Shown in pieces: positions 1-10,342 of a stretch of DNA of 32,303 nucleotides. The notes beneath the pieces were generated by a model, which was not told the origin of the DNA, did not search any database, and saw only the letters and a program-made list of their open reading frames with translations. The stretch covers positions 1 through 32,303 of the forward strand of contig JAERTJ010000166.1 in NCBI GenBank assembly GCA_016844945.1, written 5' to 3'. Each line of letters opens with the position of its first letter. The stretch's first letter is position 1. Source of the DNA: Fidelibacterota bacterium. GTDB lineage: Bacteria > Fidelibacterota > UBA8477 > JABMPR01. The position numbers and the translations under genes were made by a program.

Positions 1-1
1 G

Positions 2-3000
2 ACATTTGAGGATTCATTGACAGCAGTAGGGGATGAGAGTTCAAGTCATATCGAGATGTTAGTGGTGGTGAATGATGATGCAGCTAACCCCATAGAGACA
101 GGTGTCATCCTGAAAGCAGGTCATTTAGGTTTTGAGATCTCTGAAGAACGCATGGTCGTGGGTCAGACAGATTATGATGGTATTTATCTAACCCTTAGAG
201 ATTCGAATCAGGTGGGACTATTCACAGGTGGTCGAACTTTCAGTCTTTCCGCCCTTGAAGATTCAGTTGGACTTGAATTTGATACCTCCGCCTCCCCATC
301 TGGAATTCATTTTGATGTCAATACCGGTATTTTTACCATAGATTCAGGTCTGGATCCAAGATCACCTCTCTTTATTTCAGATGGAAATATTGTAGTCAGA
401 CCCACTTCATCTCAGGATCGGGTCATATCTAATTGGAAAATGGGCTTAAGTGGTACAGGATATATTGAGGGTTCAGAACTCTCAATTGGTGAACCAGGAC
501 TTAGAATTGTTAAAAATCCGGTATTAATATGTGAAAATTCAGAAGAAGATATTACCATCTCTTTAGACTATGGTGGGGAATTTCAGGCGTTGGATGGAAC
601 TGAAACTGTTAGGTTGTTACTGGGCGGAAGTAATCTTTACTGGGCTGAAAATCAAACTCCCAGAATTGAATTAATCAATTTTGATGATGAAGATTCTACA
701 CAACTCACTGTCGATTTAAGTGAAATAACAACTGCAGTAGACTCCATACCCATCCTGATTGAGGTCAACGGAGCAACGGTGAATCCAGGTGCTTATCTCA
801 GTGCGGGTCGTTTTGCGGTAGATATTTCTGAAGAGCGCTTGATTATTGGACAGAATACGGAAATACTTGATGTAACGTTCAGGGATATTGATAATAAGGG
901 TATCTTTGATGGTGATTCTACCCTCTACTTTATGGAGTTACCCAATGTGCTGACAGCAAGCACAGAAATTGGAGATAGTCAGGATAGTATATCGGGTGAC
1001 ACGCTATATTTTTTAAATTCAACATCCCAGGGATCCGATATATCATTTCAAGTATTTCTGGATGACATAACTACGGTCCTTGAACCTACCCCATCCAATT
1101 ATGGATTCTACTCTGCTGAAGATACACGTCGAAATATCGATACAACCGATTCGACAATCCAGGTCGGAGATCTGCGATTATCCTATAGTATGCCAGGTCC
1201 CGAATTCAACGGGATTCTCATAAGTGGAAATCCAGACACGATTTATACGGACTTCACCCTATTCCAGGATAACGCCAGTAGTATCCAGAATTTCGATGAG
1301 AATGATTCTATTCGCCTTCAAATTCCTGAATCCCTTGGGCTACGATGGGCTGATTGGAATGCAGAGACTAATTCAAAAGTAGAATGGCTAGCTGATCCTT
1401 CTTTTTCATCGGATTCAACGATAATTTCATTTCAAGTTACAGCTCCTGTACCAGGTTTTGCTGAGAGTGAGAATATTCCCTTCCGTATTGGGCTATATGG
1501 TATGACCGGTGTGAATGTTGAGGGTGATGAAATTTCCCTGAGCTGTCGGGGAGGGAGCTGGCATGACTCAACGGGTGCAATCAGAATTGAAGCGTTAGAA
1601 CTTGATTTAGCCCAGTCTATTAGAATGTGGAATAGACAGAATCATACCGATTCTTTGAGCATCAACATTAACAGCTCCATAGATCTTGCGGATCTAAATG
1701 GGGGGAGACCCTTTTACATCTCACTGGAAGGGGTGTATGATTCGACTTATCTGAGCCATCGAACACCTGATGACAATAGTTATGTGGATGCCCAAGGAAA
1801 ACGCTTTGTCAGGTTAACCGACCTGAATGAAACAGTCGAAATAGAAGGTTTGATCGAACTGAACCCCATTGCAGGCGAAACGCTTCTCCCCAGTGTCATA
1901 GAGTTACGGGCTTTTGATCCGTTGGAATTCCCAAACCACCCACCAAACTCAATGACTGAAACCACGGTTCAAGTCGGTTCACCTATCTTCCTGAATACTG
2001 ATACTACGAATGTTTTTGTGGTGAATGATCAGCCTCATCAAACTGTCTTTAACTATGTGATGGAAGAGACTGGTGGAACACGGACCACGGATATTGATGA
2101 AGACATAAAAATTTCCATCCCTGCAGCAATCGGAACAATCGATTCAGCCTTTATTGAAGCAAATGGGGATGAAGATTTTATAGAAGGTGGCGTATCTGGT
2201 AATACAGTGACATTCAATGTGCTAGAGCAGGATACCATTCATCTCCCGTCTTTTGAGTTTCGTTTTTATCTCTCCAATCTCGATCACAGTTCAGACCAGA
2301 TCGATTCACTCCAGATGAGTTTTGATGGAGGCCGAACCTGGGTCAATGATGGAACACCAAAACTGTATCTGGACCAAATCGAATTTGCTCTGGCAGAAGA
2401 AGATTCGCTGGCAGAAGCCAATCGGAGATTTGTTTTGGGGAGCACTAAAGAATCCAGCCTTCCCAGCTTTGTCTTACGAGATGTTCACCGACTGACTGCA
2501 CCATCGGATTCCATATCTCTGACTTTTGATCATTTGTTGTGGGATAGCACCGGTACACATGGAAAACAATTTGGCGCAACACGCGATTCAATTTTAATTG
2601 AAGGCTATGCTACGATAGATCCACAACTTGATTCCGTCTCCTGGGTTGATGTATCACTCCAATTCAGTGAGACCGACGAATTTACCTGGACACTTGATTC
2701 AATAGCATCTATCGGTGCTCCAACAGTTGCATTTAATGCGGAAAGTGCCGGCAGGTTGACATTCCCACTTGATGACAGTAATGAAAACCATGAGCATAGT
2801 TGGGCAATTCCAGAAATTGTTCTCAGCGATACAGGCTCAATCCGGGGCTGGAGACCGAATTCAACTATCAGGTTGAGCGTGTCTGAGTTACCCTTGAGTT
2901 ATTCAGATATCCCACCACAAATACACCCAATGAATGATAGTATTACTGCTTCTATAGAAGATAGCGTCCTCTCAGTTCATTTTGGTGGGATCAACCCTCC

Positions 3001-6000
3001 TTCTCAAATCATACTGAGTGGGTTAGAGTTCCAGGATTTCAGTGAAACAACCGCAACGGATTATATACCGGTATCATATGATGAGTATGCCCATAACCAG
3101 GGTCCGTACAGTTATTCGAGCAGTATACCACAACCCATCAGCATAGCTGATCCTCGATTCTCCTTTTATGATGAAGGATGGAGGGATCAGGTCTTGATTC
3201 CCAACCACCCGATGAGGCTTGATAGTGTCCGGTTTGATGAGCCAGCAGAGGCTGATCAGTTGTTTAATCAGACAGATACTGTAACTCTATCCGTGGCAGA
3301 ATTTTTTGAAGAGGATTTTGGCTGGGATACACTATCTACTGATGTATTCTTTCCTGAGATCACCTTCAACAATCAAAGCTTCGGTGAATATCGGATGACC
3401 TTATCACTGAATGGAATGCCAATTCGAGAATCATCTGAACAAATATTTGTAACTGATGCCCTTATGACATCCTCTGATGATCATGCTACAAATGGGTATC
3501 ATATCTATTTTGATCAGAGAGCTGGAGTTGCTGAGGCAGATTCTGGAGCAACGGTGCTACCAACTGTTCTGGTTGACCAAACAAATTTTCCAGGACTCGT
3601 CGAATCGAATCCCACGCTTTACATAAAACTTCCTGAATCCGAGGTTATAGAATGGGCAGATAACAGTGATTTATCAGAGTGGGAAGCTGTAATCCTGGAT
3701 ACGAATAGTACCATTTTATCACTTACTGCAAATACTCCATCAAATCTGGGTGAGGCAGTCCAGATTGAAGGTCTAAAAGTGAATATTGGTGAGGGGTATT
3801 TAGAGCCTGACTCAATTCGCGTTAGTCTTTTACCACCAAGACGAACTGCAGGTGAACTACTCTTTCATCTAGTTGACACAACCGCAGGTCTGACTGTTAT
3901 AAATCTCGATGTGGGATATGTTGCAGGTGAATCATCCATTGATACATCAATATTCGTAATGGGTGATCCTGAAATAGACACACTTGAGTTAAATTTCTCA
4001 TATGATTCAAACCTTGAGGCTATTCCGTTGTTTGATCAGCCTGGTGAAGTATGGCAGGTAGAATCATCTCAAACCGGGATTGAAATAGATTCAATCTTGC
4101 TCACCGATATCAGTCAATATCGAGTCATGACACCCATCAGTGTTCTGGATACTTCTGGAATGGCTCACGCTACTCTACAGATTCCTACGGCTTATCAGGG
4201 AGATCACAACTTGCTGATAGATTGGGAATATGCAGTGGGGAAACCACAGATTCAATCGCGTGAAAATCAGTTCATTTCAGTAGACAATATTGGGGAGTAT
4301 CACTGGCTTGAGTCCATAGAGGTTCATGGTGATGACCTGGCGACACTCTGCCCCAGTCGAAGAAATGCCCTCCATTTAATAATTCCTGATGAAGTGAATT
4401 TCAATTTCCCAGTTTATTTCGGTGGCGCACATAGTTCTAATCCAACCAAGATTATGCCTGCCTGGACTACAAGTGTGGACAGGAAAGAACTCATTTTTCC
4501 CATTGTAGATACGCTTTCCAGTAACGATGTCTTAACTTTGTCAAATATTCCGATTCAAAGAATTGGAGATTCTGAAGATACAACATTTAGGTTGCGGTTT
4601 GGATTGGAAAATGGACTCTATAATCCGCGGGTAGGTGCCAACGGCAGTCTGGTTGGCTTTTACGAGGATACACAGGAAATATTCTTCGGCAGCATTTCTG
4701 CCCTGGCCTATATAGATGGTTCTGCAGGTAGTCAACTCTCTCATATCAAGAATTCCACCAGGATGTTGAGCATTGATAGTCTGAATGTTACCTGGCCAAT
4801 TGATATGGATGTGGACAGTATAGAATTCATATTGCCACAGAATCTTCAAGCGTATTTCGGAATAAATTCCAGCACAATCCTGGGTAAGAAGGTTTATACA
4901 CAGGTAAACAGCTATACTTACAATGATTCAAGCATTCAAATTGGTAACCCCTCCGAGAACGAACACTTTCCGGTAAAGGGACAATTTCCCATCAGAATGA
5001 GGCTGCATCGGAAAAATGATGAAGGTGTGATTTTAACCGATGGGATCTACCTGAGGATCGCTGCACCTAGCTTTCGTATTGAGGGCTCAGATGCCATCGA
5101 AAACTATGAGCTCCGGCTTGTGGATCGCCCAATTGAAAATGTGACTTTGATTATAGAGGACGATGAGGAGTATCCTATTTTTAGTGATGCCGGAACGGGG
5201 AGTATAGATAGTTTTTCATTAGACTGGAATTCCCATTTTGAATGGTCCGGTACACCCGTGGGAAGTGGTTTAAATATCGATGCCTCAGATTCCTCGATCT
5301 GGCATTTATCCATCACACCGAATGCTGATAGTGTTTTTTCCATAAGTGGGGTCACACTCACTCCGCGTTCAACCTTTATTGAACGCAGAAAAAATCCTTT
5401 TCTGAATGTCAGAGATAGCAAAATTGATTTAGAAAATAGATTCATAGTTGGTGATCCGATAATAGAAGCACTGGATACCGTGATGAATGGTGCTTATGAT
5501 CAACTCATGGATTTTCCGGGATTTGTTTTTATCGAAGATGATTCGGTGAATATTTCTCAATACTTATCCAGCAATAGTATCAAGTTGAAGATACTTTCCA
5601 GTTTGGATATTGTTTGGGCAGAAAACAGTAATCAAAGTATTTACACACGACTTGAAAGCATTAATCCAGGTGATTCACTAAATCTACTGCAACATATGAA
5701 GGTTGATCACACAGAGGCTATCGAATCTTCACTCCCTCAGATTATGATTGAAGTGAGTTTACCTGACTTGGAACAGGGCATACTGGATACAATAATATGT
5801 AGAATAGAATATCCAGATGTGCCTGCTCAACCTCATTTCACAGGTGATAGTTTGCTTTTGCCCCTGTATCAGGGAGAAGTATTGTCACATGCATTTCTAG
5901 TAAATGCAAATAGTCTGGACACCTTCCGAATAGATCTTGCCGCATCAGCTGTCATGCATGATCAATTCGAGACAGAACTTCTCGGCAGTCAGAATATTGA

Positions 6001-7240
6001 TAGTATCACATACCCAGGTGCTGCAATGATAAAACTGGATCCTCCAAGCTTTAACTGGATCTCAGATCAAATGTCAAGGGGTGATAGCGTCATTGTGACC
6101 GGAATTGTTGGCTCAACGGTTACAAGAGAGGGAGATAGACCTTTTACCATCCCGGTCAATACCTACCCGTTTAGTTCATTTGACAGCGCAATTCAGCAAC
6201 ATGTATTCCAACGCTGGCCTGCAGGTGAATTGCTGGCTGCCCAATCTCTTGACAGTGTACGATGGAGTCTCTATACAGTTCAAGATTCCATTATTGAACT
6301 GGCGACCGGGATTGTGGATTCATTAATTTTCCCCAACTTTTCCGCCAAAGAGGGAATGATATATTACCTTGAATACGCGCCTGGTGATACAGGTGGTTCA
6401 GGTCTTAAGTACACACTGCCGATCTTAGTTGATAGCATACCACCCGTGACAACTTCACGGTGGCCATTGCCTGGTGATACATCAACGGACCCAGGTATTC
6501 AACCACATCCTATCTCAACTGAGGAAGTCTTATACGCCCAGTATTTCGAGAACCTGATTACCTCCATCGATAAAACCAATGAATTATTTTATTGGGATTC
6601 AATTGGCGATCTTTCTGCTGATACACTTGTTCTGATTGATGGGTTTGAACATAGCGCCTGGTCCAAAAACAATATTCTGCGATCTTACAGTGTGGGCGCG
6701 GAGGAAGACACAACAACTCGATCTGAACTGGTCTCCGTGGCAGAATTGGAAATCATCCTGGGTGAAACCATGGATCGACTCAGAGCTGGGAACCTGGTAT
6801 CCATAGACTCAATGCTTAACATCCTCGACCTAACAGATGATGTTGCTGAGAGCATAACGCTTGTGACGTCCCTGGAAGACATGGCTGGAAATGTCTATCA
6901 GGATACATTGGTATTTCCAATCATTCAGGCTGATGGTGGTCCGGTCTACGATCATTTCTTCAATTACCCTAACCCGTTGAATCCAAGATCAGGTGAGTCA
7001 ACCCATTTCAGCTTTTTACTAAAAGAGGAAAGTGCAGAAGTGAGTATGATTATCCTGGATGCTGGTGGCAGCATGGTGAGAAGATTCTCCCAGCAAGACC
7101 TTCCAGCCGGAAGGCATGAGATAGAATGGGATGGTCGAAATATGTGGGGTGAACTCTGCGCTACCGGTGTGTACTTTACCATATTGGATGTAGCGGATGA
7201 ACCACAGGTATATGCAAAGACATTGGTGGTGAACAGATGA
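2..7240 (+). CDS. Giant secreted surface protein with C-terminal FlgD-like/T9SS sorting domain (5' partial)
   Basis: The frame is already open at the window edge (codons T-F-E-D-S precede the first possible TTG start at 17), so this is the C-terminal part of a longer gene, with over 2400 residues visible. The protein is rich in Asp, Ser and Thr and in predicted beta strands, and lacks membrane helices, as in extracellular tandem Ig-like proteins. Degenerate internal repeats are visible: a motif like LPES-x5-WAD/EN recurs near 610-650, 1312-1356, 3616-3664 and 5578-5631, and a SEERxxxGQ module occurs near 140-240 and 815-935. The last ~95 residues, from the NYPNPLNP motif at about 6962, form a FlgD-like/type A sorting domain ending in KTLVVNR, which in FCB bacteria directs secretion through the type IX system. 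No enzymatic domain is recognised. It is likely a cell-surface adhesin or structural protein (inference). Its stop overlaps the next start, indicating an operon. Confidence 0.85.
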   Translation, partial: TFEDSLTAVGDESSSHIEMLVVVNDDAANPIETGVILKAGHLGFEISEERMVVGQTDYDGIYLTLRDSNQVGLFTGGRTFSLSALEDSVGLEFDTSASPSGIHFDVNTGIFTIDSGLDPRSPLFISDGNIVVRPTSSQDRVISNWKMGLSGTGYIEGSELSIGEPGLRIVKNPVLICENSEEDITISLDYGGEFQALDGTETVRLLLGGSNLYWAENQTPRIELINFDDEDSTQLTVDLSEITTAVDSIPILIEVNGATVNPGAYLSAGRFAVDISEERLIIGQNTEILDVTFRDIDNKGIFDGDSTLYFMELPNVLTASTEIGDSQDSISGDTLYFLNSTSQGSDISFQVFLDDITTVLEPTPSNYGFYSAEDTRRNIDTTDSTIQVGDLRLSYSMPGPEFNGILISGNPDTIYTDFTLFQDNASSIQNFDENDSIRLQIPESLGLRWADWNAETNSKVEWLADPSFSSDSTIISFQVTAPVPGFAESENIPFRIGLYGMTGVNVEGDEISLSCRGGSWHDSTGAIRIEALELDLAQSIRMWNRQNHTDSLSININSSIDLADLNGGRPFYISLEGVYDSTYLSHRTPDDNSYVDAQGKRFVRLTDLNETVEIEGLIELNPIAGETLLPSVIELRAFDPLEFPNHPPNSMTETTVQVGSPIFLNTDTTNVFVVNDQPHQTVFNYVMEETGGTRTTDIDEDIKISIPAAIGTIDSAFIEANGDEDFIEGGVSGNTVTFNVLEQDTIHLPSFEFRFYLSNLDHSSDQIDSLQMSFDGGRTWVNDGTPKLYLDQIEFALAEEDSLAEANRRFVLGSTKESSLPSFVLRDVHRLTAPSDSISLTFDHLLWDSTGTHGKQFGATRDSILIEGYATIDPQLDSVSWVDVSLQFSETDEFTWTLDSIASIGAPTVAFNAESAGRLTFPLDDSNENHEHSWAIPEIVLSDTGSIRGWRPNSTIRLSVSELPLSYSDIPPQIHPMNDSITASIEDSVLSVHFGGINPPSQIILSGLEFQDFSETTATDYIPVSYDEYAHNQGPYSYSSSIPQPISIADPRFSFYDEGWRDQVLIPNHPMRLDSVRFDEPAEADQLFNQTDTVTLSVAEFFEEDFGWDTLSTDVFFPEITFNNQSFGEYRMTLSLNGMPIRESSEQIFVTDALMTSSDDHATNGYHIYFDQRAGVAEADSGATVLPTVLVDQTNFPGLVESNPTLYIKLPESEVIEWADNSDLSEWEAVILDTNSTILSLTANTPSNLGEAVQIEGLKVNIGEGYLEPDSIRVSLLPPRRTAGELLFHLVDTTAGLTVINLDVGYVAGESSIDTSIFVMGDPEIDTLELNFSYDSNLEAIPLFDQPGEVWQVESSQTGIEIDSILLTDISQYRVMTPISVLDTSGMAHATLQIPTAYQGDHNLLIDWEYAVGKPQIQSRENQFISVDNIGEYHWLESIEVHGDDLATLCPSRRNALHLIIPDEVNFNFPVYFGGAHSSNPTKIMPAWTTSVDRKELIFPIVDTLSSNDVLTLSNIPIQRIGDSEDTTFRLRFGLENGLYNPRVGANGSLVGFYEDTQEIFFGSISALAYIDGSAGSQLSHIKNSTRMLSIDSLNVTWPIDMDVDSIEFILPQNLQAYFGINSSTILGKKVYTQVNSYTYNDSSIQIGNPSENEHFPVKGQFPIRMRLHRKNDEGVILTDGIYLRIAAPSFRIEGSDAIENYELRLVDRPIENVTLIIEDDEEYPIFSDAGTGSIDSFSLDWNSHFEWSGTPVGSGLNIDASDSSIWHLSITPNADSVFSISGVTLTPRSTFIERRKNPFLNVRDSKIDLENRFIVGDPIIEALDTVMNGAYDQLMDFPGFVFIEDDSVNISQYLSSNSIKLKILSSLDIVWAENSNQSIYTRLESINPGDSLNLLQHMKVDHTEAIESSLPQIMIEVSLPDLEQGILDTIICRIEYPDVPAQPHFTGDSLLLPLYQGEVLSHAFLVNANSLDTFRIDLAASAVMHDQFETELLGSQNIDSITYPGAAMIKLDPPSFNWISDQMSRGDSVIVTGIVGSTVTREGDRPFTIPVNTYPFSSFDSAIQQHVFQRWPAGELLAAQSLDSVRWSLYTVQDSIIELATGIVDSLIFPNFSAKEGMIYYLEYAPGDTGGSGLKYTLPILVDSIPPVTTSRWPLPGDTSTDPGIQPHPISTEEVLYAQYFENLITSIDKTNELFYWDSIGDLSADTLVLIDGFEHSAWSKNNILRSYSVGAEEDTTTRSELVSVAELEIILGETMDRLRAGNLVSIDSMLNILDLTDDVAESITLVTSLEDMAGNVYQDTLVFPIIQADGGPVYDHFFNYPNPLNPRSGESTHFSFLLKEESAEVSMIILDAGGSMVRRFSQQDLPAGRHEIEWDGRNMWGELCATGVYFTILDVADEPQVYAKTLVVNR

Positions 7241-8220
7241 GCCTAACCCTTAAAAAAATTGTGCTTCTTCCCGTCCTCATATGCCTGATTATGATAAATA
7301 TTAGTCATGCAGAGGACACATATGGGCTGTTTGCAGCCTTCAATAGATATAACAGTGGTAGCCAGGCTGCTATGGGAACCAGCCTCCTCGCCTCTGGTTC
7401 ATCCACAATCCTCTTCTTGAATCCAGCAGGTATGCAATTTCTGGAAAAGTCCCAAGTCGCTTTCACTTACTTGAAATTAAAACCAACACTTGATCAGCGT
7501 CATATGTCCTATGCTGCAACATACAGATTTGGAGAATCAATCAGCATGGGAGTAGGAGGTGTGACCTATCTGGTGGATGACATCGAAGCTTACAATAATG
7601 ATGCACAGTTTACTGGAATGTTGAATTTAAGTGAGAATTTGTATGTCCTGGGATTTGCAACGAGTATCATCTCTCCTTTCCATATCGGGTTTAATATTCG
7701 TGCTGCAAACCAATCTATAAGCGGGGATGATCCCATAGATGAAATGGCATATGCCATGGACTATGGTTTCGTGTTCCAGCAAAACGACTGGTTCCTCTTG
7801 AGCATGAGCACGCAATCAGCATTTAAGATGAATGAAGGGGAGCGTAGTCTTCCCAGACTTCGGTCTTCCATCGAATTGGATTTACCCTTTATAAAAAAAG
7901 CGCAGGGTGCCGCTTTTCAGATCTCACTGAGCACACAAACCGAATATGGGCATTGGACCACGGGCGTTATAGGGACACATCTGCAATATCCATTTACTAA
8001 GAGTATTTTTGCTTATGCGAATGTCCGAACTCCCAGCTTGCTGCTTTTTGAGAATGAAATTAGCGATTCTGATTTAGGGTATTACACACAGGAACGGTGG
8101 GGTGTGAGTGGTGGTATTCAAATGGGTGTAATGAATGATTTCAAGTTAAAATTGGAAATCACCTACTTAAATGAGAAGTATTTTGATCAGCAAATTACAA
8201 CCCTGGAACTGATGAGGTAA
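7237..8220 (+). CDS. PorV/PorQ-like outer-membrane beta-barrel protein
   Basis: This 327-residue protein has a signal peptide of about 26 residues ending in NISHA, followed by a FadL/PorV-like start (GSQAAMGTSLLASGSSTILF then LNPAGMQFL). The rest is made of alternating hydrophobic strands typical of an outer-membrane barrel, consistent with the PorV/PorQ or UPF0164 group. PorV proteins act as outer-membrane shuttles of the type IX secretion system, collecting cargo by its C-terminal sorting domain. Its ATG overlaps the stop of the giant secreted protein by 4 bases (ATGA), so translation is probably coupled. That pairing suggests a dedicated transporter or anchor for this cargo (inference). 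Family membership rests on the N-terminal motif and overall shape; a generic transporter of the FadL superfamily is the alternative. Confidence 0.7.
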   Translation: MSLTLKKIVLLPVLICLIMINISHAEDTYGLFAAFNRYNSGSQAAMGTSLLASGSSTILFLNPAGMQFLEKSQVAFTYLKLKPTLDQRHMSYAATYRFGESISMGVGGVTYLVDDIEAYNNDAQFTGMLNLSENLYVLGFATSIISPFHIGFNIRAANQSISGDDPIDEMAYAMDYGFVFQQNDWFLLSMSTQSAFKMNEGERSLPRLRSSIELDLPFIKKAQGAAFQISLSTQTEYGHWTTGVIGTHLQYPFTKSIFAYANVRTPSLLLFENEISDSDLGYYTQERWGVSGGIQMGVMNDFKLKLEITYLNEKYFDQQITTLELMR

Positions 8221-8227
8221 TCTGATA

Positions 8228-9559
8228 GTGAGAAATTTATGGATAAAATTTATATCGGTTTCTCTTGGGCTCATTATTGTAGCCTGTTCATCCACACAAA
8301 CAGAAATGCTAGAACCTGAAAAACCAGGTTGGATTCAATCACATCAGAGAGGTGAGTTTCTGGGGGTTGCCGAAGCTCCATCAGAAGAAGAAGCCAGGAG
8401 CAAGTCGAGGGCTGATGGTCTATCCCAAATTCGATTCTCTGTTCATGGTGGTCATGTTTTTTCGCTAACTGAGTTGGATCTGAAAGAAGGGGATGAGGGT
8501 GTTAGCGAGACATATCAACAAATGTCAAAACTTTCTGTTGAGGGGTATGTTCAAGGTACGACGCTCAAATCATATGTAGAACAGGATTTTGCGGGCCAAG
8601 AGCTTATTTATAGATGTTACACGCTCATGGCTTTTAACTATGCGAAATATCGACTCTACTTAATGGAGCAATCAACAATTCTAGAAAGCTTACTGGGTGA
8701 CCTTCAAGCAGATGTACAGAAGCTTAACGTTCAGCCCAATGACAAAAAGACGACTGCATTATTTCAGAAAATTAAGGTTACAGGATCTGCGTTAAAGGCT
8801 GTTATGGATGCTGCTGGGGCAATGAACACAACGAGCGACCTGGCTGGGATGAACGAGCGATTTAGAGAACTTACACTTGAGCAGCTCGGAAAAGTTGAAT
8901 TAGCACCACGTAACCAAAGTCTTGTCTGTAATCCATTTAGCAATTTTGGTATTGACACTAAAATACACTCAAGATTGAAGAGTGGAGCTACTTTGAATGC
9001 GTTCCCTATTGCGGTCCATAGGCACGCCAGGCTTGAGAGTAGTACGAAGACAAATGATCGAGGTATGGTAGTAATCGAAAGGCAAAATAGTTGGGTACCA
9101 GGCGAGGAAATTGTCTACAAGATTGTACCAGATATCCCCTCTCTAGATCTGATTGATCTTCCCTCAGTTGAATTAAAACTGACTTTCAAGTATATGCTGA
9201 ATACCGATATTGAAATTAATGCAAAGAATATACGTCTGAGCTCAGACGATTTTGAGTCAGAGTTACCTGCTGTTTTTGAGAAAAGGAATGTCTCTATTGT
9301 GGATGGACAACCGCATGGTAGACTTAAGGGCAAGATTACCATGGCTCCTTCCTCTACTACCTATGGTGTCTACTATACAGAGGCAAATGCATCAGTGACC
9401 TTTTATCCTGACACGAATGCTGACAATAAATATGAATACACCCTTCGAAAAGTAGCTGAGGGTCGATCATACGAAAAAGCTGCAGAAGATGCTTTTATCA
9501 ATGTGGTGGGAGAACTTGCTAACCAAATCTCGGACCAGCTCGCACAAAACAGTAAGTAG
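8228..9559 (+). CDS. LPP20-like lipoprotein
   Basis: The gene starts with GTG eight bases after the porin-like gene, with a GAGG sequence about 11 bases upstream, and encodes 443 residues. The N-terminus is a lipoprotein signal: a hydrophobic stretch then IVAC with Cys20, so the mature protein should be lipid-anchored. The following segment (about residues 30-140: PGWIQ, then FLGVAEAPSEEEARSKSRADG and later aromatic strands) matches the LPP20 layout, in which a repeated Ala-rich helix follows a G-x-A strand. The C-terminal part is beta-rich and ends in a helix (EKAAEDAFINVVGELANQI). Function is unknown for this family; many members are outer-membrane or surface lipoproteins. Its place in the operon suggests it assembles with the barrel and the giant surface protein (inference). 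Confidence 0.7.
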   Translation: MRNLWIKFISVSLGLIIVACSSTQTEMLEPEKPGWIQSHQRGEFLGVAEAPSEEEARSKSRADGLSQIRFSVHGGHVFSLTELDLKEGDEGVSETYQQMSKLSVEGYVQGTTLKSYVEQDFAGQELIYRCYTLMAFNYAKYRLYLMEQSTILESLLGDLQADVQKLNVQPNDKKTTALFQKIKVTGSALKAVMDAAGAMNTTSDLAGMNERFRELTLEQLGKVELAPRNQSLVCNPFSNFGIDTKIHSRLKSGATLNAFPIAVHRHARLESSTKTNDRGMVVIERQNSWVPGEEIVYKIVPDIPSLDLIDLPSVELKLTFKYMLNTDIEINAKNIRLSSDDFESELPAVFEKRNVSIVDGQPHGRLKGKITMAPSSTTYGVYYTEANASVTFYPDTNADNKYEYTLRKVAEGRSYEKAAEDAFINVVGELANQISDQLAQNSK

Positions 9560-9642
9560 TTCACCTAACACTTAAGTGGGAAGACCAATCGAAATCATAG
9601 TCTGACCGTACCTTTGTTTTTATTTAAACGTATAGGTTTTTA

Positions 9643-10287
9643 ATGGCAGGATATAAAGCTCATTTAGCCACAGGGATGGGACTAGGGATAGCTGGTGGAA
9701 TATGGGCTTACCTGGTTGGCTCCCTTGCTGCGATTTATGCTCCAATCATATTTCTAGCTACTGTAATTGGTTCATTTCTGCCTGATGTGGATAGTGATTC
9801 TGGTCGCCCGGTTCAACTACTTTTTATGACCCTGGCGTTGATTTCCACAGCTCTAACGGGTAATTATCTTTTGTTTATTCTTGAAATAGAAATTCCATAT
9901 GTTCTGGTCGGTATATTCTTAAGCTTCATCGTAGTTAATCCACTCCTGAAGCGAATATTTATGAAATTTTCTCACCATCGGGGCATATTCCATTCATTGG
10001 CAGCGTTGGTAATATTAGTTCTCACCACGAACAGTTTACTCCTGTTACAGAACATACCCTTGTTCGATGCTGTCCTGGTTTCAGTCGTAATTGGGATCGG
10101 GTATCTGAGTCATCTAATCCTGGATGAGCTAAACTCAATTGTAAACCTTTCTGGAATCCCCTTCATCCCCAAAAAGTCATTGGGGACTGCATTAAAGATT
10201 AGCACAACCTCACTAAGGATGAACGTAACACTAGTCACTATCATTATTATTTTGATATATACGAATGGGATGCTGATAATTAGATAG
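9643..10287 (+). CDS. YdjM/DUF457 family membrane-bound metal-dependent hydrolase
   Basis: This 214-residue protein has four to six hydrophobic helices. The family motifs are all present in order: His7 near the N-terminus, LPDVDSD at residues 46-52, HHRGIFHS at 111-118, and SHLILDELNS at 156-165. In the YdjM family these His and Asp residues are thought to bind metal at the membrane face, and the E. coli member is LexA-regulated; the substrate is not known. An AGG lies about 7 bases before the ATG. It stands alone, 83 bases after the lipoprotein gene and about 55 bases before the SUMF1-like gene. No LexA-like operator was seen. Family assignment is firm; the biological role is open. Confidence 0.85.
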   Translation: MAGYKAHLATGMGLGIAGGIWAYLVGSLAAIYAPIIFLATVIGSFLPDVDSDSGRPVQLLFMTLALISTALTGNYLLFILEIEIPYVLVGIFLSFIVVNPLLKRIFMKFSHHRGIFHSLAALVILVLTTNSLLLLQNIPLFDAVLVSVVIGIGYLSHLILDELNSIVNLSGIPFIPKKSLGTALKISTTSLRMNVTLVTIIIILIYTNGMLIIR

Positions 10288-10342
10288 ATTCATTTCAATT
10301 TGTGGGGGTTATTTCAATACATGAACCGAGTAGATATTGAGT

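Noticed and set aside
9569..9578. 10-bp perfect palindrome CACTTAAGTG after the LPP20-like gene
   Set aside because: Short palindromes of this size occur by chance; there is no repeat of it and no U-run to make a terminator.
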